Below are positions 1 to 5,215 of a stretch of DNA of 7,311 bases, piece by piece. The first letter of the stretch is position 1; the number at the start of each line of letters is the position of its first letter. Under the pieces are notes generated by a model that did not search any database, was not told the origin of the DNA, and worked only from the letters and a program-made list of their open reading frames with translations. The stretch is taken from assembly GCA_003484235.1 (NCBI GenBank), contig DNDP01000218.1, positions 9,443-16,753 of the forward strand. Direction: 5' to 3'. Origin of the DNA: Verrucomicrobiales bacterium. GTDB lineage: Bacteria > Verrucomicrobiota > Verrucomicrobiia > Limisphaerales > RI-55. Made by a program: the position numbers and the translations under genes.

Positions 1-191
1 TTGCGAAGCCGGATTGCCGGCGCGCCATCGTTGTCGTCCCCATCCAACGAGATGCCGAGGCCGCCCAGGGCGTTGCGAAGCCAAATGACCGGTGCACCGT
101 CTCCTTCGTCGCCATCGAGTGTGATGCCGGAGGATCCCTTCGCGTTGAGCAGCCGGATCGCCGGTGCCCCATCGCCGTCGTCGCCGTCCAG
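1..191 (-). repeat. 72-bp in-frame tandem repeat encoding a 24-residue Asp/Gly-rich unit
   Basis: Two full units (120-191 and 48-119) and a partial third (1-47, cut by the window edge) repeat with a period of exactly 72 bp. Each encodes LDGD-x-x-DGAP-x-I-x-L-x-NA, then a Gly-rich link and a Gly-Ile turn. Residues 321-340 look like a degenerate, shorter 20-residue unit. The DNA of the units has diverged, much of it at third codon positions, while the Leu, Asp-Gly-Asp, Gly-Ala-Pro and Asn-Ala residues are kept. This suggests old duplication under protein-level selection rather than fresh slippage. Ca2+ binding by the clustered aspartates is an inference. Confidence 0.88.
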
Positions 192-1211
192 TTCCAGCCG
201 TTGTTCGCCATCTGCGTTTCTGACCAGTACGTCGCTGGATTCGGCGAGCAACTGAATGCCCACACTGTTGCCAGACTGGTAGAACGTCGCGCTCGCTCCA
301 GTGTCAGCACCGGAGAAGGATGCGCGTGGACTGCCGCCCGAACTCGAGAGCGTGACAAACCCACCCCCGCTGGCTCCGGCGGAGATCGTGGCGCCAATGG
401 CATTGTTCGCCATTCCGTTGTGAAGGTCGATCTGTCCCACATTCGATCCATGCAGCCGGATCTGCTCCAGGCCGTCGCTGCCGTAGGTGCGGATCTCGCT
501 GCCGGTTCCTTCCAGAACGATGCTCGGTGTTCCGGTCGAATTCTTATAGATCTCCAACCGCCCGTGCGAGAAGTCGTCGCCCAGCGCGATCACGTCCGCC
601 AATTGCTCGGAACCCACGGCATCATCGGCGATATCCTGGGTGCTCACCTCGCCGTCGATGATGTGGCCGGAGTTGATGGAGTCGGAGTCCAGATCGTCGG
701 CAGTGATCGATCCATCAGCGATCGTTGTCTGGTCGATCGCACCGGCGGCGATCTTCCCGGCGGTGATCGATCCATCAGGCACCTGTCCGGCCATCATCGC
801 GTAGCCGACCGACAGGATCGGATGGTCGGGCGTCAGTTGCTGCGAGCCGCTCACGCCGTCATCAAACCAGATGCGCAGGTGAACATTGCTGTTGGCGAAA
901 ACCTGCGGAGAGATGACGGTCATGTTGGACAACGTGGTGCTTCCGAGAGCCACAGAATACAAACCTTCGGTGACGGGCAGGACCACGGATTCCACCGGTT
1001 CGCCACTGGTTCCGTCGTTGCTCCACAAGGTGTCGGCGCTGTTGGGATCAACGAGGGCGAATTTGAAGCTGCCCTGGCCGGTGAAGGGGGTGCCGTTGAC
1101 GGCGACGTGGCCCTGGTAGCTCAGCTGTTCAGGCACCGCCTGCGCCGGCGCGTGCAGCGCGACGGACAGGGTGAGGCTCCCGACGAGAACGGAGGGCTGG
1201 AGTTTTTTCAT
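1..1211 (-). CDS. Secreted fibre-like protein with N-terminal 'YQG' domain and 24-residue Asp/Gly-rich repeats, 3' end outside window
   Basis: The frame is open from an ATG at 1211 to the left edge, giving 403 residues without a stop, so the C-terminus is missing. Residues 1-25 form a signal peptide (MKKL start, hydrophobic core, cleavage after APAQA). Residues 26-140 match a domain I know from verrucomicrobial and Bacteroidetes secreted proteins: a 'LSYQGHVAVNG' opening, an 'LWSNDG' motif, and a 'LTPDHPILSVGYAMMAG' close. Residues 144-205 carry short repeats of the type 'I.DGSIT..DL'. Residues 206-330 are Gly/Ser-rich and look beta-structured. From residue 341 a 24-residue unit (LDGDDGDGAPAIRLLNA...) repeats with exact spacing. 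Known relatives often end in an intramolecular chaperone or anchor domain, which would lie off the edge. An in-frame upstream ATG at 1238 would add nine residues; the 1211 start is preferred because it places two lysines at the head of the signal peptide. Role inferred: surface fibre or adhesin-like structural protein. No enzymatic motif is seen. Confidence 0.85.
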   Translation of the reverse strand, partial: MKKLQPSVLVGSLTLSVALHAPAQAVPEQLSYQGHVAVNGTPFTGQGSFKFALVDPNSADTLWSNDGTSGEPVESVVLPVTEGLYSVALGSTTLSNMTVISPQVFANSNVHLRIWFDDGVSGSQQLTPDHPILSVGYAMMAGQVPDGSITAGKIAAGAIDQTTIADGSITADDLDSDSINSGHIIDGEVSTQDIADDAVGSEQLADVIALGDDFSHGRLEIYKNSTGTPSIVLEGTGSEIRTYGSDGLEQIRLHGSNVGQIDLHNGMANNAIGATISAGASGGGFVTLSSSGGSPRASFSGADTGASATFYQSGNSVGIQLLAESSDVLVRNADGEQRLELDGDDGDGAPAIRLLNAKGSSGITLDGDEGDGAPVIWLRNALGGLGISLDGDDNDGAPAIRLR

Positions 1212-1449
1212 GAGTTCGGGATTTGGTCTGGCGGGCATGTTGTTGTGATCTGTTCGGTTTCTTCTGGTGCGTTACCCGGGCGGGGCGGGTGGCAGGTAGA
1301 CACACTGGTTTGTTGATTCTGCCGTTGCCCGCTGGCCGCCCGGTTTGCCCGGCGCACTCACGCAGAGCTCTTTGTTTCTCACCCTGAACTGAAGAAACGG
1401 TCGCGTGCGGATTACAGGATCGGTGAAGAAACTTTCACCCAGCGCGAAA

Positions 1450-1491
1450 ACCGGAATGGAACAGCTGCGACAGGAGGGAACGGAGAGGAAA
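1450..1491 (+). repeat. Purine-rich dispersed-repeat-like motif, copy A
   Basis: The plus strand carries ACCGGA, then GACAGGAGGGAACGGAGAGG. The reverse complement of 1761-1800 has the same order: ACCGGA, then AACAGGAGACAACGGAGGGAAGG, with a few substitutions and small gaps between. The two copies face each other across about 270 bp. Similar 'cagaaggnaacagagggaacggagg' strings recur between genes in verrucomicrobial genomes in my recollection; I have no search to confirm that here. Confidence 0.5.
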
Positions 1492-1760
1492 GCCAGTGTT
1501 CAGCGTCGACTGTGGTTGCACCATCCTTCGACCGAATCGATGCAGCCGATCCGGGGAATGCGCGTCCCGCGGGGGCGGAGCCGTTCCGGCAATGCCTACC
1601 GGAGCCGGCGCGTGCCCACACACTCCCGTGCCGTTCACCTATTGCCCAAAAGTGTGTTCGGCGAGACGCGGACGCTCCACCCGGAACTGCGGCAGGTTGC
1701 TACAGATTCTGGCTGCGATTGCTCAAGCCCCAGAAATCCTGCATCGCCGCCTCGCCCGTC

Positions 1761-1800
1761 TCCCTTCCCTCCGTTGTCTCCTGTTGCCTTCTGATCCGGT
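1761..1800 (-). repeat. Purine-rich dispersed-repeat-like motif, copy B (inverted)
   Basis: Read on the minus strand this is ACCGGATCAGAAGGCAACAG followed by GAGACAACGGAGGG and AAGGGA. It begins 5 nt past the TAG stop of the secreted hydrolase, so it lies in that gene's 3' untranslated region. It is the inverted partner of 1450-1491. It could fold with copy A into a long imperfect stem in the transcript, or mark one end of a small non-autonomous element of about 350 bp. It has no run of T that would make it an ordinary intrinsic terminator. Confidence 0.5.
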
Positions 1801-1805
1801 CCGGC

Positions 1806-3983
1806 CTAGTCGCCGACGGTCGCGGCGCCGTCATAGGATCGCACGGTGGTGTGGCGATCCAATGTGACCACCTCGTCATAGACGCCGGCCCGGATGAACA
1901 GTCGATCGCCGGCGCAGAGCGCGTTCACCCCCTGATTCACGGTCGGGAAAGGTCCGCCGAAGAGGTTGCAGTTTTCCGTCCCGTTCGGCAGCCAGCTCGC
2001 GCACGAGCCGTCCACGTAAATGTCGTGGGTCACCTCCATCGTCTGCGGCGGGCCGCCGGGGGGCACGTCGCAGGGAAACAGATCGATCGCCGGCCAGGCA
2101 TTGGCGGCATTCAACGTGTCAATCAGCCCCATGATCGTGGACTTGAGACCGCTGGCGACCTCATCAGAAGCCGGGCGGGTGTTGCAGGTGACGGCAAACG
2201 CGATTCCGTCATTCCGGTAGCTAAGATCCGCCAGCGTGCCGGACATCGCGCCGTTGTGCCCCCACCCGCTGCCGCCGATGCCGAGGCCCAGCGCGTAGTT
2301 GGTGCCGCCGCCGTTGTCGCCGGGCGCCATCGATGGCGTGAGCATCTGGGTCAGACTGTCCGCGCGCAGCAGTTCCGCCTGATTCGTGTTGCCGTCGAAG
2401 CGACGAAGCAGGAGCAGCAGGTCCTTCGGACGCGCGATCCAGCCGCCGTGCGCGTCCATGCGCTTCGGGCTGAGATTGTAGGGCGAGCCGCCCGACTGGT
2501 AGTAAACCACCTCGCCGGGCTTGCGTTCGGCGAGCGTGCGACCGCCGATCTCCATGTCGGTGATGCACGAGGGCGCCAGCAGCTCCTGCTGCACGAACTT
2601 CTCGTAAGTGCGCCCGCTGCGCCGCTCGATCACCCGCCCCGCCACCGCGTAACCGATGTTCTTGTAATCGTACCAGGAGCCGGGGGCGTTGGCGGGCGCG
2701 CCGTCGGCATTCGAGAGCTGCCAGTCGATCGCATCGTCCGGATCGTCGCTGCTGACCTGCCAGATGCCGTCCACATCCCATCCGGTGGTGTGCTGCAGCA
2801 GCTGGCGGACGGTGATGTTGCGTTCCCAATTGCTGTAGGGCGGCGAGCCGAACGATTCACCCAGCAACGCGCCCGGTCCGAAGACGGTTTGATCAAGATC
2901 AAGCCCGCACAGGTCGCGCAGCTTCAACACCGCGGCGGCGGTGATCGGCTTCGAGACGCTGGCGATACGGAAGCGGTGCATCGGATGCACCCACTCGTTC
3001 GCGCCCTGATCGGCCTGACCCCAGCCCTTGGCATAGACCAGCCGGCCTTCGAGCGAAATGGCCAGCGACAGGCCGGGAACGGCGTTGTCCTTCAGGTAAT
3101 CCGCGATGGCCGAATCGATCGTCGCCAGGTGCGCGGGAGCCAGCCCGCCGTTGTGCTGGACGATCATGTTGAACCGCGGTCCCGAGCCCGTTTCGAACGC
3201 GCTCGCGAAAACGGGTCGATAGCCCTGGTGCTGCCAGTTGTAGGTCTGTCCCTGGTAGTTGACGGCCGAAAGATCGTGATGGCTGTAGCGCGCCACGCCG
3301 TTGCCCGGCTGCTTCCAGACGCCGGTGAACAGCGGCTGGCCGCCGACCACCGCGGTGCTGACCGCCACAAGCTGGTAGCCCTGGGCGCCCAGTTGCTCGA
3401 ACTGCTGCTGATACTCGCTCGACGTGCGCCGCACGCGGACCGCGTATCCGGCCGGATCGCCCTTGCGCCAGATCGCGGCAAAATAGTCCTGACCGCCGGC
3501 GTCCGTAGTCCAGAGATGAACCAGCTTGTAGCCCTGCGAAATGCGGACGGAATTGATCGCGACGTAGTCGTGATGCGGCAGCCCGACTTCCGCCACCACG
3601 TCCGCGCCGGGTGCCTGTTCCCAGATCGCATTGTAGAAAAGCTGGTTGCCGACGGCGAAGGCACTGAGGAAGGCCGCGTGGAACCCCTGCTGGACATATC
3701 CGGCGTTGAGCGCGTCGAACTGCGCCTTCGTCATGCCCGCGTGTGTGACCCACGAGGGACCGGCGTCCTGACCCCAGATTGCGGCGTAACGTGCCTGCCC
3801 GGATTCTTCGTAGCCGGACACGGAGTTCAACCGGTAGCTGTAGGGCGGCGCCGTCCATTTGTTGAACTCGGTCTGATACTCGGCTGCCGTCATTCCATGC
3901 CGGGACACCCACGGAACCGTTGCTGAAGTGGCGGTCAACGCGGAGGCAAGGACGGCGGCCAGGAGAAGGGGTCGAAGTTTCAT
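1806..3983 (-). CDS. Secreted serine hydrolase (beta-lactamase/S12 fold) with five N-terminal tandem repeats and a beta-helix-like tail
   Basis: 725 residues, ATG at 3983, TAG at 1806-1808. Residues 1-21 are a signal peptide (MKLRPLLLAAVLASALTATSA), so it acts outside the cytoplasm. Residues ~24-278 hold five ~50-residue repeats, each with an 'x-G-(Y/F)' core and ending in an aromatic-rich '(A/G/N)-(I/V)-W-x-(Q/K)' type strand (W70, W121, W172, W223; last unit variant). They match the bacterial tandem repeat seen in front of such hydrolases and in fungal polyglycine hydrolases (Pfam BTRD1). Residues ~283-625 are the class C beta-lactamase fold: S342-V-S-K345 (catalytic Ser and Lys), Y440-K-N442, and H576-N-G578 in place of KTG. 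All three motifs are present, so it should be active as a peptidase, esterase or beta-lactam-like hydrolase. The substrate cannot be read from the sequence. Residues 652-725 resemble the first turns of a right-handed beta-helix (IYVDGSC..., GPFPTVNQGVNAL, AGDRLFIRAGVYDE), then stop abruptly. It lies 32 nt downstream of the 47-codon ORF. No Shine-Dalgarno is seen. Confidence 0.93.
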   Translation of the reverse strand: MKLRPLLLAAVLASALTATSATVPWVSRHGMTAAEYQTEFNKWTAPPYSYRLNSVSGYEESGQARYAAIWGQDAGPSWVTHAGMTKAQFDALNAGYVQQGFHAAFLSAFAVGNQLFYNAIWEQAPGADVVAEVGLPHHDYVAINSVRISQGYKLVHLWTTDAGGQDYFAAIWRKGDPAGYAVRVRRTSSEYQQQFEQLGAQGYQLVAVSTAVVGGQPLFTGVWKQPGNGVARYSHHDLSAVNYQGQTYNWQHQGYRPVFASAFETGSGPRFNMIVQHNGGLAPAHLATIDSAIADYLKDNAVPGLSLAISLEGRLVYAKGWGQADQGANEWVHPMHRFRIASVSKPITAAAVLKLRDLCGLDLDQTVFGPGALLGESFGSPPYSNWERNITVRQLLQHTTGWDVDGIWQVSSDDPDDAIDWQLSNADGAPANAPGSWYDYKNIGYAVAGRVIERRSGRTYEKFVQQELLAPSCITDMEIGGRTLAERKPGEVVYYQSGGSPYNLSPKRMDAHGGWIARPKDLLLLLRRFDGNTNQAELLRADSLTQMLTPSMAPGDNGGGTNYALGLGIGGSGWGHNGAMSGTLADLSYRNDGIAFAVTCNTRPASDEVASGLKSTIMGLIDTLNAANAWPAIDLFPCDVPPGGPPQTMEVTHDIYVDGSCASWLPNGTENCNLFGGPFPTVNQGVNALCAGDRLFIRAGVYDEVVTLDRHTTVRSYDGAATVGD

Positions 3984-4015
3984 CGCAGTGGTTCGGTGTT
4001 GGAATCAACGGGTGG

Positions 4016-4159
4016 TCAGACCGATCGCGGCCGCAGCTCACGCAGGATGCCGCTCCAGTGCCAGCGCAGGTGTTCGGGATGTTGCAGCAGGCAGAGGACG
4101 TGCAGGATCACACGACCGGTGCGGCAGGTGGCGAGTTGGGCTTTGGTGTTGGCGCTCAT
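4016..4159 (-). CDS. Possible 47-residue small basic helical protein
   Basis: ATG at 4159 and TGA at 4016-4018 enclose 47 codons. An in-frame TGA lies just upstream of the ATG, so it is not the tail of a longer frame. About 37 of 46 codons after the Met end in G or C, in line with a coding bias and without low-complexity sequence. The product starts MSANTKAQLATCRTGRVILH and continues with a Leu/His/Trp-rich stretch (LLQHPEHLRWHWSGIL) and a basic end (RELRPRSV). It looks helical and amphipathic, with two cysteines and no signal peptide. The stop is 32 nt before the start of the secreted hydrolase, so the two could share a transcript. A perfect palindrome sits 16-41 nt upstream of the ATG. I do not recognise the family. 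It could also be a degraded remnant or a chance frame in GC-rich DNA. Confidence 0.42.
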   Translation of the reverse strand: MSANTKAQLATCRTGRVILHVLCLLQHPEHLRWHWSGILRELRPRSV

Positions 4160-4174
4160 GACTGGATTTCGTTG

Positions 4175-4200
4175 ATTGCTTCACTCCCTACTGAAGCAAT
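4175..4200. promoter_or_regulatory. Perfect 9-bp inverted repeat, candidate operator or leader hairpin
   Basis: attgcttca (4175-4183), an 8-nt spacer, then tgaagcaat (4192-4200), with no mismatch. It lies 16 nt upstream of the ATG at 4159. The arms are AT-leaning in a GC-rich context and the spacing places the arm centres 17 bp apart. This would suit either a dimeric repressor site or an RNA hairpin in the leader. The minus-strand sequence after it lacks a T run, so a terminator is less likely. No repressor gene is in the window. Confidence 0.45.
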
Positions 4201-4207
4201 GGGCGTC

Positions 4208-4221
4208 CGCCGATTACGGCG
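4208..4221. other. Small hairpin cgccg-atta-cggcg
   Basis: A perfect 5-bp GC-rich stem with a 4-nt atta loop, 7 nt from the larger palindrome at 4175-4200. Alone it could be chance; its closeness to three other inverted repeats is the only reason to list it. Confidence 0.3.
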
Positions 4222-4271
4222 AACCAGAAAGAATCTCAGGCTCAAACTGGGCTGGCCCGAGGCAGGCAGAC

Positions 4272-4290
4272 TCGACAAATCCTCTGTCGA
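4272..4290. other. Small hairpin tcgaca-7 nt-tgtcga
   Basis: A perfect 6-bp stem (4272-4277 with 4285-4290) and a 7-nt loop, in the gap downstream of the sigma factor gene. No T run follows on the minus strand, so it is not a standard intrinsic terminator. Function unknown. Confidence 0.3.
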
Positions 4291-4304
4291 CCAGCAACTC
4301 CCTC

Positions 4305-4348
4305 GTTTTGTAGGAGTCGAGGTGACGAGACTCCATTCTCCCCAAAAT
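4305..4348. repeat. Dispersed intergenic palindrome candidate (ggagtc...gactcc core)
   Basis: The core GGAGTC (4313-4318) pairs with GACTCC (4329-4334) around a gaggtgacga loop. An outer arm GTTTTG (4305-4310) pairs with CAAAAT (4343-4348) using one G-T wobble. On the minus strand it reads GAGTCTCGTCACCTCGACTC flanked by A/T-rich arms. This closely resembles a palindromic element (gagtctcntcacntcgnctc type) that I recall as repeated between genes in verrucomicrobial genomes. It could act as a transcript 3'-end hairpin for the sigma gene, ending 54 nt before it, or be a REP/RAYT-like mobile repeat. Its copy number cannot be tested within this window. Confidence 0.5.
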
Positions 4349-4401
4349 TTCCGAATGTCAGAGGCTTTTCACGTCGGCCACTACGTTCCCTTGGCGCCCG
4401 G

Positions 4402-5154
4402 TCAGGCCTCCATCACCGCGAAGAAGCGGCGCAGTTCCTCGTCCAGCTCGTCCGGGTCGGCCACCGTTCGGACGACTTCCTCGTGGACCAGCTTCTTGTA
4501 GCGATCGCGCAGCCGGTGGACGGTGACCGCCACGGCATTGGGCGTCATGCCGGCCCTGGTCGCCACCTCGTCGTACTCGCCGGCGCCGGTCGGTTCGATG
4601 ACAAACTGCCGCACCGACTCGAAGAAGACCGCCTTGCCGACGGCCTCCTGCTCTTCGCGCAACCGCTCCAGCGCCGACTCGAACAACGCGAGGAACCAGT
4701 TGCGCTCGAAAATCTTTTCCGGCGAAAGATCGGACGCGGGCTCGCGCAGGAAACGGTCCTCGCTCTTGTCGTCGTCCAGCGACACGAAGTTCACGCGACC
4801 GCCGCGTTTGACCGCGCGCTCGTAGTCGCGCTGGTTCGAGACAAAGTGATTCAGCGCCGCCAGGAGGAACGAACGGAACTTGCCGCGCTTGCGGTCGGCG
4901 GCGCCCAGGTAGTTTTCCTTGATCAGGCGGAAGAGAAACTCCTGCGTCAGGTCCTGCGCCCGATGCGGGTCGTTGCCCTTGCGCCGGAGGTAGGCGTAGA
5001 GCGGATACCAGTACGTGCCGCACAGTTTTTCGAGGGCTTCGGCGGCACCCGGCTGACCGGCCTGCTGCGCGGCGGCGATGTTGGTCCAAGACGTCGCGGC
5101 GAACCGCGCGTGCATCGCGGTCTCGGGAAAGTGGTCTTTGTCCTGGCCGGCCAT
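4402..5154 (-). CDS. ECF-type RNA polymerase sigma factor paired with a Ser/Thr kinase
   Basis: 250 residues, ATG at 5154, TGA at 4402-4404. Region 2 spans ~16-110: FAATSWTNI, then EALEKLCGTYWYPLYAYLRR, then H64-R-A-Q-D68-L-T-Q-E72-F (region 2.2), then RGKFRSFLLAALNHFVSN (2.3/2.4-like). A linker (~112-160) carries 'KRGGR', 'FVSLDDD' and 'LSPEKIFERNW', typical of the PVC branch. Region 4 is ~160-225, with the helix-turn-helix in DEVATRAGMTPNAVAVTVHRLRDRY. A C-terminal tail (to 250) ends DELDEELRRFFAVMEA, which relatives I know also carry. It should direct RNA polymerase to a specific promoter set. No anti-sigma gene is adjacent. The upstream gene, 61 nt away and in the same direction, is a membrane Ser/Thr kinase, so the kinase is the likely controller. 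Region 2.2 has RAQD where many ECF factors have DAED, followed by Thr70. A second in-frame Met (residue 14) is an alternative start. Confidence 0.93.
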   Translation of the reverse strand: MAGQDKDHFPETAMHARFAATSWTNIAAAQQAGQPGAAEALEKLCGTYWYPLYAYLRRKGNDPHRAQDLTQEFLFRLIKENYLGAADRKRGKFRSFLLAALNHFVSNQRDYERAVKRGGRVNFVSLDDDKSEDRFLREPASDLSPEKIFERNWFLALFESALERLREEQEAVGKAVFFESVRQFVIEPTGAGEYDEVATRAGMTPNAVAVTVHRLRDRYKKLVHEEVVRTVADPDELDEELRRFFAVMEA

Positions 5155-5215
5155 GGAGGGAGCCTACCGGCTTTGCTTGGGGAAGGCCAATCCGACGTTG
5201 ATGTTGAGCGCCGCA

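Larger units (their letters stand above)
1212..1805. other. 594-nt gene-free gap
   Basis: No convincing gene on either strand. Short frames here are rich in Arg/Pro/Ser, have no domain pattern, and run straight through repeat sequence. It holds two imperfect inverted copies of a purine-rich motif (1450-1491 and 1761-1800) and an 8-bp inverted repeat CCGGGCGG/CCGCCCGG (1276-1283 with 1336-1343). It also has a 7-bp inverted repeat acacact/agtgtgt (1618-1624 with 1651-1657) and a cgagacgcggacgctcc segment near 1662-1678, a type I associate with degenerate intergenic repeats of Verrucomicrobiota. The promoter of the fibre-like gene should lie in the part near 1212-1400, but I cannot point to -35/-10 boxes with confidence. 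Confidence 0.6.
4160..4401. other. Non-coding gap with four inverted repeats
   Basis: 242 nt between the sigma factor stop and the 47-codon ORF. It contains inverted repeats at 4175-4200, 4208-4221, 4272-4290 and 4305-4348, described separately. This stretch is less GC-rich than the genes around it. I see no protein-coding frame with domain content and no clear -35/-10 pair. It must hold the sigma factor's 3' end and, if the ORF at 4159 is real, that ORF's leader. Confidence 0.6.

Noticed and set aside
201..1316. 371-codon open frame on the plus strand opposite the fibre-like gene
   Set aside because: The minus-strand frame has a signal peptide, a recognisable secreted domain and clean protein repeats, and explains the region better.
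1276..1343. 8-bp inverted repeat CCGGGCGG/CCGCCCGG as a terminator or operator
   Set aside because: The arms are 52 nt apart, pure G/C in a GC-rich region, and followed by no T run; chance is the simplest reading.
1638..1808. Readthrough of the hydrolase TAG to complete the beta-helix
   Set aside because: The in-frame sequence after the stop is open for roughly 55 codons but is Gly/Asp/Ser-rich and enters repeat DNA; it does not continue the beta-helix pattern.
1405..1867. Two plus-strand frames of 123-129 codons in the 594-nt gap
   Set aside because: Arg/Ser/Pro-rich products without domain features, crossing the repeat-like motifs at 1450-1491 and, in one case, 1761-1800; probably chance.
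1512..3926. 804-codon open frame on the plus strand opposite the secreted hydrolase
   Set aside because: It is the mirror of a well-supported gene with signal peptide and intact catalytic motifs. GC-rich codon bias leaves antisense frames free of stops. Its product is Arg/Val/His-rich without any domain pattern.
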